From: Aspidiotus rigidus
Taxonomy: Eukaryota; Arthropoda; Insecta; Hemiptera; Diaspididae
Reading direction: 5' to 3'
Assembly (NCBI GenBank): GCA_035079385.1
Contig: JAVHKY010000023.1
Span: forward strand, 7,518,001-7,582,000
DNA length: 64,000 nt
Shown: positions 36,378 through 46,740 of the stretch, in pieces
Numbering within the stretch: the first letter of the stretch is position 1
How the letters are laid out: every line of letters starts with the position of its first letter
Translations under genes and position numbers: made by a program
The notes under the pieces: generated by a model
Database searches by the model: none
What the model was told of the DNA's origin: nothing
Seen by the model: the letters and a program-made list of their open reading frames with translations, nothing else

Positions 36378-36482
36378 GTGTCAGAGAAGAGTGCGCCACT
36401 GTTGATATTAACGCCACGACTGTATCTGTGACTTGTAACTATTCTGTGTATTAAGCAGGATAGTGCGTCTTATACCTTAGAA
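36378..36482. repeat. LTR-like direct repeat, right copy
   Basis: It matches 28974-29080. It follows the purine tract GGGAGGAG, the expected place for a 3' LTR. Similarity stops after about 105 bp, so the LTR is truncated or very short. Confidence 0.6.
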
Positions 36483-37258
36483 AAAACCATACTAAGATAG
36501 CTCAATAAAAAAGAAAAAGAAAATTAGTATTGCGACAAGCCACTGTCCAAACTTCGACAAGAAAAAAAAATGAGGAATTTGATAATTTTAGCTCACTAGG
36601 AGTAGTTTCAAAAAAACTTGGAAATGAAATAGCATAATAGAAAAAAGTATAAGCGCAATGTTAATTTAGCCCAAGAATACTGTGTCGCTGTGTTGGCGTG
36701 CGGTGGAACACTAGAACTAACGAAGTTAGCTATCTTGTCTCTTTTAGGTATCTATATATGCATTATTATTCGAATAATAAGACCACCTGGTAAAATAATA
36801 GTACGTTTACAAAGTAGAGCTTTCGAGTTTTCAAGCCGAACAATTCCAAGTTTCACCAATTCCAGGCCATTGTGATAAACAACAAATAGTTTATATTTGC
36901 CGAAAGCAGCACCGCGGTTTAAAATTATTCTTATACAGTAGGTAATTCGTTTTATTTTCGTTTTATTAATTTATCGAGTAGGATTATTTGTCGATATTCG
37001 TACCTACGTAGGATTTAGAAGTTATTTATTTATTGAGTGTAGTTTACTTGTAGTGTTGTGAGGAAATTCGTTAAAGAATTATTGAAGAATGATATTATTT
37101 GCATGCATAATAAGTGTATATTTATAAAATAAAACCTTCACCAATTGTAGAATTAAAAAAAAACTTTTCACCCAAGTTATAAAATTGCTGTAAATAAAAT
37201 TAGTAAAACCTTCACCATTTAAAATTTAAATTTAAAATTACCATTTTAGGATTTATTT
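36483..37258. other. No gene recognised
   Basis: AT-rich sequence with TTCACCA repeats (37138, 37211) downstream of the minus-strand copia. A matching 3' LTR could not be identified. Confidence 0.35.
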
Positions 37259-37346
37259 TTCCCCTTTTTTTTTTGTTTTTATTTTTATACTGCATCGGCT
37301 TTAATTGGATGACCCAGGAACTGGAACAAAATAAAGTAATAAAACA

Positions 37347-37860
37347 TTAGTTCTCTTTCAAGCCTAATCGTTCACGAAACATTTTAAATTTAATATAGGG
37401 TAATGATTTTGTGAACATGTCGGCTGTATTTTCGTTTGACGGTATTTGTTGTAATTCAATAGTTTTGTTCAACTCATCTCGAACAAAAAAGAATTTCGTC
37501 AATAGTTGCCGTGTACCCTTATAATTTACTGGGTTCTTGGCTATTTCAATACAACCGGCATTGTCCTCTAATATAGTACTAGGTTTAACAACATTTAGGC
37601 CCAAAGTTTCAACATGTTGTCTTAACCAAATGATGTCGCGGGTAATTTCGCACAAAGCATAAAATTCCGCAATCATTGTACTTAGAGCGACAAATTTCTG
37701 TCTTCGGGAGCTCCAAATTACGGTGTTATCGAACATTTTTATGACTATTCCACTCGTATGAGCCTGGGCATCATTGGACGCAAAGTTCGCATCAACATAC
37801 CCAAAAATAGGCTCAGTTCCTAATTCGAGAACACGCTTTCGAAGTCTTCTTCTTCCAAAA
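37347..37860 (-). pseudogene. copia RNase H domain
   Basis: It begins FGYVDANFASNDAQAHTSG and continues NTVIWSSRRQKFVALST, then EFYALCEITRDIIWLRQ, DNAGCIEIAKNP and ENTADMFTKSLP, all typical of copia RNase H. The frame is open from about 37860 to the stop at 37347, but upstream it is separated from RT by stops. Confidence 0.85.
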
Positions 37861-38100
37861 GTAGACTCTTTAATAAATACGGTTATCGGTATTTCAGTAG
37901 CGTATTTCGAGTAGGTAAGTTTAAAATCTAGAGTTCCCGTAATATATCTTAATACTCGCTTTAGTCAAGTCCACAGTTTTTTACTAGATCGTGACTGATA
38001 TCGACTAAGTAATGAGACTGTGTAACATAAATCAGGTCGTGTACACAACATGGCATACATCAAAGAACCGATTACATTACGACAAGGATATTTAGATGGT

Positions 38101-39373
38101 TCATCTGGCTGCTGTACCAAATCGTCCGTAAGTATTTAATTTATTTTCTAATGGAGTTGAAATTGGGTTGCAATTCTCCATTCTCGTTAATTTTAATAGA
38201 TTTTCTAGGTACGATTTTTGAGATAAGTAAATATGATCGGCATCCCGATCAATACAAATTCCAAGATAATACGTTAGAGGTTCGGCATCAGCCATGTGAA
38301 ACATTGTTTTTAACTTGTCTTTTAATAGGTTTAATTTATATGTATCACGAGTTAAAAAGATAATGTCATCTACCCACACTAAAATGAAAAAATTATTTTC
38401 GATATTTTTCGAGTTTAGATGATAAACGCAATAATCAGTTTTCGATCTATTGAAACCTAGTGAGATTAGAAAGTTATGTAATTTTGTGTTCCAATAGCGA
38501 GGCGATTGCTTTAAACCGTAAATACTTCGTAAAAGAAGACAAACTTTGTTTCCGCTAGTGTGGATCCCTTCAGGCACCTTCATATAAAGTTCTTCTTTAA
38601 GGTCACTGTGTAGAAAAGCGGATATGACATCAACTTGTTCACAAAGTAAGTCAAATTTTACGGCTATCGCCATCAATATTCGAAAACTGTTCATTTTGGC
38701 AACAGGGGCGTAAGTTTCATCGTAATCGACGCGCATCGACGCCGTAATCGACGCCGTACTTTTGGCTAAAACCTTGGGCCACAAGTCGCGCTCGATACTT
38801 TAAAACTTCCCCGCTTTTCGTGCTTTTAATACGAAAAACGTATTTTGATCCTATTATATTTTTATTCAACGGTGCATCTACGAGTCTCCAAGTTTTATTT
38901 AATTTTAATGCATTCAATTCATAGGCTACGGCTTCATACCACTTATTAGGGTTCGGTTTATTTTTGATGTCCTGATAACTCGTAAGTACATCCTTATCTT
39001 CCCCTTCGATTAACATTATTACGTTCTGATCAGTTTGATAATCCGTGAGGAGTTTATCAAAATCATCTATTTTATATTGTTCATCGATTTGAACAGAATC
39101 ATCAAAAGACGATTGATTATTTAATGGAGTACTTTGTTTAGGTTGGATTTGAGTTTTCCTTGGTTTATTTTTCTTTCTTTCAGGCCATGAATATGTATGA
39201 TCGCAATGTTCCCGTTTCGATTTTGACGAAATAGGCGCTTCGGGATACGTATGATCATCTACGTTAATTTTATCGTGAGTTTCATTTACAGTGTTATCTA
39301 TAGTTAAATTTGTATTTTCTACCAAATTTGGTGAGATTTGATTAGTTGTCACTGAACTCACTTGAGGTGACAA
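38101..39373 (-). pseudogene. copia reverse transcriptase and preceding linker
   Basis: 39373-38717 covers the linker (PEAPISSKSKREHCDH) and the WYEAVAYELNAL, TWRLVDAPLN and VFRIKSTKSGE blocks. A frameshift near 38740 leads into 38784-38101 with DYDETYAPVAKMNSFRI, QVDVISAFLHSDLKEELYM (motif A), YGLKQSPRYWN and FILVWVDDIIFLTRDT (catalytic Asp-Asp kept, with Trp before Val where Tyr is usual). The extra CATCGACGCC-type repeat at 38731-38760 (GACGCCGTAATCGACGCC) looks like a small tandem duplication responsible for the shift. Confidence 0.85.
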
Positions 39374-39653
39374 ATTTTGATTAGAGTGAATATTTATGGC
39401 CTGATGAACAGGTGGAAGTCCTCCATCTGTTTCGTTCGTGATAGTAGTCTTCAGACGAAATTGTTGTCTACCAGAGCTCTTTTTTTTTTACTGTTATAAT
39501 ATCAGTTACTTTTAATTTTTCATCATCAGGTAAATTTTTATAAAATAGTTCATCATTAAAGACTACATCACGAACAACTTCAATTGTTTTAGTTTTTAAG
39601 TTAAGTATTCTACAACCATTTGACTCGTATCCGATAAATACTCCTTTTTCTGA

Positions 39654-40250
39654 TCAAGCGTTTAATTCATTCGAATTCAATGTTTTAGAAAATAAGATGC
39701 AACCAAAAGGGTGAAGATTGTTGTAGTCTGGTTTTTCACCAGTGAATGCTTCAAATGGAGATATATTATTAACGAGAGCACGCGTAGGACTTCTATTGAT
39801 CAGGTAAACTGATATTTGAACTGCATAATTCCAGAAGGATGCAGGCAAACCACTTTGTATAAGCACAGCACGACAGCGATCCATTACAGTTCTGTTCATT
39901 CTCTCTGCGACCCCGTTCAGAGCACTAACACCTCTAATTGTTTTATGCAAAATAGTTCCTCTCTCCATTGTATAATTTTCAAACGAATTTGAGACGTATT
40001 CGCCGCCATTGTCACAATATAGGTAGTGATACCTTTAGAATTACATAATTTACTCATTCGATTCTCATAGTGTTTGTAATAAAATAGTACTTGAGATTTT
40101 TGTTGCAAAGGATATACATTAGTGAAGTGGGTCGATTCTTCAACAAATGTAACAAAATAATTATGATTTTCATTTGACGGGAGAGGTAAAACATCTACGT
40201 TACTGTGAACAATTTCAAGTAAAATTTTCGATCTTTCTCTTAGTTTTTGT
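39654..40250 (-). pseudogene. copia integrase core, frameshifted
   Basis: Pieces in different frames show EIVHSNVDVLPLPS, FVTFVEESTHFTNVYPL, then DNGGEY (second catalytic Asp) and GVAERMNRTVMDRCRAVL (catalytic Glu in Ala-Glu-Arg), followed by FWNYAVQISVYLINRSPT and the conserved HPFGCILF. The first catalytic Asp after the His-Ser is Asn here. At least one indel lies near 39990. Confidence 0.8.
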
Positions 40251-40254
40251 TTAT

Positions 40255-41976
40255 TTAATTTTTATGAGGTTGCTTAGCCATTAAACAAATTTCGCATATT
40301 TTATTTTCTATTGGAAGATTAGGAAAAAGTAATTTCTTGTTTTGATACAAAAGATGACCCAAATTTTGATGTAACGATTCGATTTTCTTTTTCAGGTTTC
40401 CAACAGACATAATTGTGGGAGGAATATTATTCGAGCAACGAAGAACTTGAAAAACAAATTTATACAGTATATCGTTCACACAATCCCCTGAAGCAATAAT
40501 TACTTCTTTTACGCCGGATAAGTAATAAAGATAAGCTTTGAAATGCTGCATTTTAAAATAAATTTGTACATGTTGAAGTAAGCCTATTGCTAGAATATTA
40601 CATCGACCTTCTGGGCAAAAATAAATGTTTTGCAATAAAATTTTGAACCCAAAATTGGTTATAATATGAACTTCTCCAACTTTTGTAGCATAAATAATAT
40701 CACCTTGTTTATACATGTTAATTACTAAAGGAGGATTGAGAGTTCGTGTGTTTACTAAAATTGATAGGTCATTTGTTGCAAAACGATTTGCACCAGAGTC
40801 TATGTAAAATTTTTCGTATGTCATACTCCTATTATTTTTGCTCGCGTAATTTTGATTTGAATTTAATGATTTAAAGGAACACAACATACCTATAAGTCCA
40901 AATTCATGAGCGTCTTCCGACGGAGGATTTACGTAGATCAAATTCGCATTTGCTGATTGATTTGACGCTTGCGATTGTGTTTGCGACGAGGGCTGGAAAT
41001 TTTGATATCCAACTTGATTTCCTCCACGGTATTGGGACTGACTACAATTTGCAAGTAGAACCGGACATTTCCTCCAAAAATGGTCAGCTGATTTACAATA
41101 AGTACAAGCGCTAGTATTATTACAAAGACGTCCAGGACCACGGTAACGACCTCGAGGGTTGCTTGATCGCGAATATTGACCAAAACTTCTAGGTTGAGAC
41201 ACCTGTTGCTGTTGCGAATTTTTCGTAGAGAAATTACTCCATGAGAATTTACGTCCTCTACCTCGTTTGTTCTTCTTTTTCGTAGCTTGATTGGAGGACG
41301 ATGCCGCGAGTAACACGTTTGAATTGCCAAGTGCAGAAGATGGTGTCGTTGTCAAGCCTGAGGATGCTACTTGGCGCGAGAGCGTATACGTAATTAATTG
41401 GTTTTTCACAGTTTCCCATTTGAGATCTGTTTTCGCAGATGTTGTTATTGCGGCTGTTACGGCTTCCAATGATTTAGGCAATGACATGAGAAGGATGGCA
41501 CATATAAACTGATCATCTTCGATAGCCTTCACTTGCGCCATACGTAATTCTGCGATGCATCTTTCCAGTGCAGAACAATGTAGTTCAACCATTTTGTCTT
41601 CTTTCATTGGTAGTGAAAATAATTTAACCCAGAGGTGTATTTGGTTCGCGGGCGATACATTTAAGTAAGATTCTTTCAATTGGTCCCACATCGATTTAGC
41701 TGTCTTTAATTCGCGAACAATATTCAGAGCGTATGGAGACAGATGCCTAACAATATAGTTTCGTGCGTAGGCGTCATGCCGATCCCATCTTTGTCTCGCG
41801 TCAACATTTTCCTCACCTTCTGGTCTAGGCGTTTTGAGCACATCTGAGCATTGCTCTCCATCCAATAGTAGTTCCATTCTGAACGCCCAGTCTGGAAAGT
41901 ATTCCGTCTTCGTATCCAAGGGTGGTAGAGTTAACTTAACCAAATCCGTAGGAAGGGCAGAAGATGTAGATGCCAT
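40255..41976 (-). CDS. copia Gag-protease polyprotein part
   Basis: One open frame. The likely start is the ATG at 41976 (MASTSSALPTDLVKL); the frame extends 16 codons further upstream. Gag has the capsid-like segment MWDQLKESYLNVSPANQ and an RNA-binding zinc knuckle CTYCKSADHFWRKC (C-x2-C-x4-H-x4-C). After it come a protease with FYIDSGANRFATND (active site Asp-Ser-Gly) and the pre-integrase LHQNLGHLL and CEICLMAKQ. The frame ends at TAA 40255 where integrase should follow. About 573 residues. Confidence 0.85.
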   Translation of the reverse strand: MASTSSALPTDLVKLTLPPLDTKTEYFPDWAFRMELLLDGEQCSDVLKTPRPEGEENVDARQRWDRHDAYARNYIVRHLSPYALNIVRELKTAKSMWDQLKESYLNVSPANQIHLWVKLFSLPMKEDKMVELHCSALERCIAELRMAQVKAIEDDQFICAILLMSLPKSLEAVTAAITTSAKTDLKWETVKNQLITYTLSRQVASSGLTTTPSSALGNSNVLLAASSSNQATKKKNKRGRGRKFSWSNFSTKNSQQQQVSQPRSFGQYSRSSNPRGRYRGPGRLCNNTSACTYCKSADHFWRKCPVLLANCSQSQYRGGNQVGYQNFQPSSQTQSQASNQSANANLIYVNPPSEDAHEFGLIGMLCSFKSLNSNQNYASKNNRSMTYEKFYIDSGANRFATNDLSILVNTRTLNPPLVINMYKQGDIIYATKVGEVHIITNFGFKILLQNIYFCPEGRCNILAIGLLQHVQIYFKMQHFKAYLYYLSGVKEVIIASGDCVNDILYKFVFQVLRCSNNIPPTIMSVGNLKKKIESLHQNLGHLLYQNKKLLFPNLPIENKICEICLMAKQPHKN

Positions 41977-42134
41977 TTTTACTAACGACGCAATACAACA
42001 CAATGTTATACGATTTATACGCAATTTACGATACTGATATTACGATAAATATTTTAAATAATGTTTTTTATACAAATAATAAATCGAATCGTGCACTTTC
42101 TTTTTACACTTCTTTTTGTGTTTTAATATGCCGT

Positions 42135-42149
42135 ACTGGGCCCATAACC
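42135..42149 (-). other. Primer-binding site, initiator tRNA-Met anticodon arm
   Basis: The + strand reads ACTGGGCCCATAACC, which equals the anticodon stem-loop of eukaryotic initiator tRNA-Met, so the element's minus strand is complementary to it. Copia-group elements are known to prime from a cleaved internal half of this tRNA rather than its 3' end. It lies 160 bp upstream of the gag ATG, as expected. Confidence 0.8.
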
Positions 42150-42150
42150 T

Positions 42151-42545
42151 GAAGAAAATTAACTACGAAGGTGCGAAATAAAACACATACATAGGCTTGG
42201 AATGATGTAATTAATTAATGCGTAAAAAGTATGGAAAGACAAAGAAGAAAGAAGGATTGATTTAGAGAAATATTAAAGAAGTTTAGTGGCCAAATATTAT
42301 TCTTGATATATGGCCGGAACCCCTCTTTTCACTCGCTTTATCTTCAATGCACGGCATTGTTTTCACTCATACGAAAGCCCCATTTCTGTAGTCTTCGAGA
42401 AGTGTATTAGTGAGGCGCCTCCGCCATAATGCAAAGTCTTGATATTTTCAACAAGACCAAGCCTGTGATGTCATAGATCAGTTTTTTTTTCTCCATACAA
42501 TTGAAAAACATACGTAAGCCAGCGATCACCGAGATAATTTATCAG
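42151..42545. other. Expected 5' LTR zone of the copia element; no gene
   Basis: The bases right after the primer site (TGAAGAAAATTAAC) would be the LTR edge. No partner was found on the 3' side. Nothing else was recognised. Confidence 0.35.
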
Positions 42546-42785
42546 GGTCTTCCGCCCTCCTATCATATATAGCTTACAGGTTGAAATTTTAACGGGGAAC
42601 CTGTTTTATGGGGGGTTTTGGGGAAATGTGCTGTGCGACGTGCGCTGTCCAGCAAAAAAATTGGAAAAATTTCGACTCTCGAGCCATATATGATAGGAGA
42701 GGGACTTCGAAAAATTTCGACTCGAGCTTTCATATATAGATGGATATTCGAGAAAAATTTAGACTATCAAACTATATTATACTAC
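42546..42785. mobile_element. GGGAACCTG-family repeat, truncated on the right
   Basis: It starts near GGGGAACCTGTTTTATGG (42595) and carries three units of the TATATGATAGGAG...TTTCGACTC type. Compared with the complete copy at 61450-61773 it stops at ATTATACTA, where the palindromic block begins. Confidence 0.65.
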
Positions 42786-43375
42786 GTTTAAAATATGCTG
42801 TTTAAAGGTGAAAATGGATACCGTTTTATCTCCAGTATTATGTCCATTTTCACCTTTTAAAAAGCATATTTTACACATTCAGGCTGCTGACACACTCACA
42901 CAAGTACACAACAAAATATAACTTTCAACAGCCTGCAACAATAGAGTCTACTACTGAATGATATTATTATAAGTAAGTATGGGTTGCGCGAGTGAATCAA
43001 ACAAGGTAAAAATTGAATCTAAACATATCTGCAGAGAATTGTTAGTTCATACCCTTTTAATCCCATATTTTATTGTGTGCTTGTGTGAGTGTGTCTTCAG
43101 CCTGTATGTGTAAAATATGCTTTTTAAAAGGTGAAAATGGACATGATACCTTATTCTGAGGATAAAACGTAGGAATGACCAATGAGTTGATTCAACTATT
43201 GAATTGGAAAATAGCATATTTTACACAGACAGGTTGCTGACACACTCACACAAACACACAATAAAATATAGGATTAAAAGGGTACGAACTAACAATTCTC
43301 TGCAGGTATCATGTTCAGATTCAATTTTTACCCTTGTTTGATAGCAGAGATAAGATGTATGTTCTGGCGCACTTA
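42786..43375. repeat. Composite palindromic block, left copy
   Basis: It is made of repeated modules: AAAATATGC...AAAAGGTGAAAATGG and its inverse, CTGACACACTCACACAA, and CCCTTTTAATCC. These modules occur in both orientations, so the block can fold on itself. The whole block matches the reverse complement of 60645-61447, including the inner end ATGTATGTTCTGGCGCA; it is shorter by an internal deletion. Confidence 0.8.
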
Positions 43376-44130
43376 TGCGCACTTATGAATTTCTCTAACG
43401 CAAGGATCATTTTACCATTTTTTAAAGCAAAATCAAACCATTTTCTCATACTTTTTCTGCCAAGATAGTTCGAAAACTTCAGAGTTTTTGTATCATTTCT
43501 GCATCAATTTTCTATCTTTTTTCCATAAAATAAATCTTCTCGTGAGAGGTACATCCATCACTCGTAAAATATAAGAAATTTCCTTCTAGCGCACTTACTC
43601 ATTTCTCTAGCGCAGTGGTCATTTTACCATTTTTCAACCTCTCCAAAAATTCTAGAAATCTTCCGATTTTTCAACTGTACATTTGGCTTTTTTGAAAAAA
43701 ATATGAATCATTTTACCCTATTTTTCTTCCTTGCTAGTTCGAAATTTGAGAGATTATGTATCAATTCTATACCAATTTTCTATCTTTTCACTATAAATGA
43801 ATCTCTCTCGAAAACATGATTACTGAAAAGACTTGAAGTTCGTTGAGCTTGGAAACCATCATACTCGCACACCCTTCATACGTAATTTCACACGTGTTGA
43901 AAACTGCATAATTTTAAATGACAGAGAGGTCTGCCCAACGTGTCCCCAAAAAGAGGACGTGTCAGATTTGTCAAATTTCCCCCATTTTTCTTCCTTGATA
44001 GTTTAAAACTTTCAGAGTTTTCGTATCAATTTAAGTTTTAATGATATGACTTGAACTAGTAGGTCTACAAGAATATCAAAATATGAAACATAAAAAACAA
44101 ACAAATCAATGCAAAATCCTTATTTTATTC
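43376..44130. repeat. Degenerate tandem copies of about 230 bp; 3' region of the next gene
   Basis: TTTCTCTA(A/G)CGCA...TTTTACCATTTTT at 43393 and 43612, and CAATTTTCTATCTTTT at 43505 and 43780, point to two to three old copies. TTTATT at about 44126 is a possible poly(A) signal for the minus-strand gene at 44171-45202. Confidence 0.45.
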
Positions 44131-44170
44131 ATTTTAACAAATACGAGTAAACACAATAATTTTTGGACTT

Positions 44171-45202
44171 TCAGACTCTTTCATGCGAAAAATCTTTCTT
44201 TGATTCGATTTTTACATTCATAAGACTGTACACAACAGACCTGAAAACTTTATCTTGCTTTGCCAGATTTCTTGCATACAAGTCGTAATCTTTATCAGAA
44301 ACAGGACAGGTCTCCTTCATACCATTTGAAACTCTATGGAAGGGAAGCAGAGAATTCATCTGATCCAACCTGTCATATTTGCTCCCATATAAATCAACCG
44401 TATTCAAGAAATCATCACCTGGAATTAATTCTTTTTCAATCCCTTTAAAAAATTCCATCACGTCTTTCCTTTCTTGAAATATTTCGAACATCCTCTTAAT
44501 GACTAGGTCATTTTTATACGAATTAATTAGGACCCAAGCAATATCTTTATAAAGTTGAGTCAAATGTGATGGCAGCTTACGTTCCTTCCCATATTTTGCC
44601 AGTAACAGAGTAGCATATTGTTTCTCCCCTATAGTGTCGAACTTGCAATTTTTGTATAACATGTCTTCGAGTGCGAGCATTGAGTTGGCAGTTAAATTTT
44701 CAATACTTGATTGATCCTTTTTTGGTATTCTTGAGAAATCAGGCTGAGACTTTTCTGCACGAAGTGACCAATTTGCTACCAATTGTCTCCAAAACAGATC
44801 ATTTTCTTTCCACAATTCGAATGCTTCTTCGAAATTGGGAGCATTATTCAGTTCCAAAATTCTAATCTCCAACTCACCAATGTTGATCTCCAAATTTGTT
44901 TCATTTGGAAAACTAATTTTCATATTTTTCAATTTTGACCATTGCTGTTCAATCTTACTTGGTCTTTCAGGGCTTACAACCAATTCACTTTCGTTATTCC
45001 TCGATGGCATCTGCAACGCTAAAAGTTTTACAATGGCAAAAAGTTCGTCGATCCTGCTCTTCACTGTCAACCCAATCCCATCATTAATATTTTCACGTCT
45101 GTTCTTCTCGTGGTGGTCCATGAACCGTGTACTCAATTGAGCCATATTCTCCCTGATATTCGCAGCGCATTGCAAATAGATACATAAGTCCATCAATCTT
45201 TC
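44171..45202 (-). CDS. Unidentified gene, last exon, about 343 codons
   Basis: The frame is open from 45271, but a clear acceptor (ATATTTTACAG) makes 45202 the probable exon start, at ERLMDLCIYLQCAANIREN. The product is hydrophilic and mostly helical in look, with FEEAFELWKENDLFWRQLV and YKDIAWVLINSYKNDLVIK, and ends KKDFSHERV. No domain was recognised and no membrane segment is present after 45202. Coding is supported by length and by lower AT content than the surroundings. The upstream exon was not found; the 23 codons before the acceptor (MRCVVDSTILHIYVFLMYEY) are probably intronic but could be read as a hydrophobic start. Confidence 0.6.
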   Translation of the reverse strand, partial: ERLMDLCIYLQCAANIRENMAQLSTRFMDHHEKNRRENINDGIGLTVKSRIDELFAIVKLLALQMPSRNNESELVVSPERPSKIEQQWSKLKNMKISFPNETNLEINIGELEIRILELNNAPNFEEAFELWKENDLFWRQLVANWSLRAEKSQPDFSRIPKKDQSSIENLTANSMLALEDMLYKNCKFDTIGEKQYATLLLAKYGKERKLPSHLTQLYKDIAWVLINSYKNDLVIKRMFEIFQERKDVMEFFKGIEKELIPGDDFLNTVDLYGSKYDRLDQMNSLLPFHRVSNGMKETCPVSDKDYDLYARNLAKQDKVFRSVVYSLMNVKIESKKDFSHERV

Positions 45203-45739
45203 CTGTAAAATATATTCATACATCAGGAAGACATATATGTGTAAGATGGTAGAATCAACTACGCATCTCAAGAAATCCTCATCCTCGATTCTACTTGTTT
45301 GGTTGGAGAATCGGTGTTGTAATATAAGAAATGTAGGTATACGATTTCATATCATTGTATACTCGCATTAAATGTTTAGACGAGAAAAGAAATTTATTGT
45401 AACGTAATCGCAGTATGTACTACCTTTCTCACCCGTTGAACATTTCGCAGCTAAAAAGACGAAAATTTAGCGGCGGCCACCACTATCTCGTAGTGGAGAG
45501 AAAGCTGCAACTCCACTATAAGTACGTGTTAATTTTATACGTACCACTTGAAACGGACGACCTGTGCGTATTCTCCACCCCTACGCTGCGTTTTGCAACG
45601 GAGGGGTGAACTAGTTTCAACGCCACTACTTTGCGTACTCACGGGAAGGGGTGAGATAGCTGTTTAGCCACTGTTTTACCACTGTCTTCTTTTGTAGTTG
45701 TGAAGTAGCTGCTTACCAACTTTGTTACCACTGTGGGCC

Positions 45740-45740
<1 letters not shown>

Positions 45741-45778
<38 letters not shown>

Positions 45779-45787
45779 CATTATTAT
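45741..45787. repeat. (ATT)n microsatellite
   Basis: About 14 uninterrupted ATT units and one ATC variant. It lies at the 3' side of the SINE at 45850-45985 and may be its tail. Confidence 0.9.
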
Positions 45788-45849
45788 TTTCTTTTTTAAT
45801 CAAAATTAATATAAAATTACAATTACATTCACAAAACATACTGTGCAAA

Positions 45850-45985
45850 AAGAATGAAGGGAAAAAGTGCGAAAAATAAAATTATTTGAGGCACTCCTCA
45901 TCATGTCACCTCAGCCATGCGGGGCTCGAACGCGGTACCTTTCACTTATCTGTCGCGCCCTAACTAACTGACCTAACGGGGACCT
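45850..45985 (-). mobile_element. tRNA-derived SINE
   Basis: Read on the minus strand from about 45985: GGTCCCCGTTAGGTCAGTTAG with an A-box-like TTAGGTCAGTTAGTTAGG (45977-45960), then the B box GCGTTCGAGCC (45933-45923) about 35 bases later, and a CCCCGCATGG segment. The spacing is that of a tRNA gene, but the acceptor stem does not close, and AT-rich sequence follows, so this is a SINE or tRNA relic rather than a working tRNA gene. Confidence 0.6.
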
Positions 45986-46056
45986 ATCTACCTTCAGGAA
46001 GAAATACTAGTATAGGTGCTGTTGTAATAATATAAGAATTAAAAATGAATTTTGAA

Positions 46057-46327
46057 CTTAGACCATACAACAGATAGACCGAGCATCGGCCATATAAGCG
46101 TGTACAACGCGTTGAACGGAAGACATGATAAGAAAATAAGGGGGACTGGACCTCAATGAAGGCAACGCGGGTGAACGCGCGGAGCAGTGAAACGCACCGT
46201 ACACCCGCGCCGCTCATCAAACTTGTAAACAAGGTCCAGTCCCCCTTATTTTCTTATGTGTATTCTTATCATGTTCTCCGTTCAAAGATTCATTACTATG
46301 CTCGGTCTATCTGTTGTATGGTCTAAG
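46057..46327. mobile_element. Long hairpin (foldback) element
   Basis: Arms 46057-46153 and 46232-46327 are inverted copies: CTTAGACCATACAACAGATA with AGACCGAGCAT at the outer ends and AATAAGGGGGACTGGACCT at the inner ends. The loop of about 78 bp is GC-rich. Each arm has private short indels, so the arms have diverged since formation. Confidence 0.8.
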
Positions 46328-46415
46328 ATTTTGAATTAAAATACGCTCATTACAAGGTGAATTGGTGATTCTGTTCAATATATTTTAGACTAAATAACAA
46401 TTGTGTATCAATGAA

Positions 46416-46740
46416 TTATATAAAATTATGTATGGCGGAAAATATTCCATTTTGCCCTCTATAATAAGATGTCTTTATGCCTTTTCTGGTGAAATATTGT
46501 TTCGGCGCGGGCAATTTTCTCTTCGATGACGAAAGATGATGTTGATGAATCGCTGGAAATCCTGATGGAATTTGAGAATAATTATATTGGTCATCCAGGG
46601 AGGCGGGGTCGTGCTTGAAAACACCCACGATTTCGTCAGGAAGGTGGTCACGAACCACGAAAGGCGATGCCCAAACCAATAACAGTGCTGAAGCTGGCCA
46701 TCATCGCCTGCAACAGCACTTTGGGTACTCGCATCCTAAT
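46416..46740 (-). other. Possible small exon, unassigned
   Basis: The minus-strand frame ending at 46416 reads VWASPFVVRDHLPDEIVGVF and on to HLSSSKRKLPAPKQYFTRK. Composition is closer to coding sequence than its flanks, and an AG acceptor lies at about 46722. No ATG in frame, no family match. Confidence 0.2.

Larger units (their letters stand above)
37259..42150 (-). mobile_element. Ty1/copia retrotransposon with gag, protease, integrase, RT and RNase H
   Basis: Read right to left: primer-binding site at 42149-42135, gag with zinc knuckle, protease and pre-integrase zinc motif in one frame (41976-40255), integrase pieces (about 40250-39654), linker and RT (39373-38101), RNase H (about 37860-37347) and a purine tract at 37276-37259. 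The order protease-integrase-RT-RNase H is that of copia (Pseudoviridae). Integrase and the RT/RNase H joint are broken by frameshifts and stops. No LTR pair could be matched on the two sides, so LTRs are deleted or too diverged. Confidence 0.9.

Noticed and set aside
45850..45985. Functional tRNA gene
   Set aside because: A and B boxes are present, but the acceptor stem does not close and no convincing anticodon arm was found.
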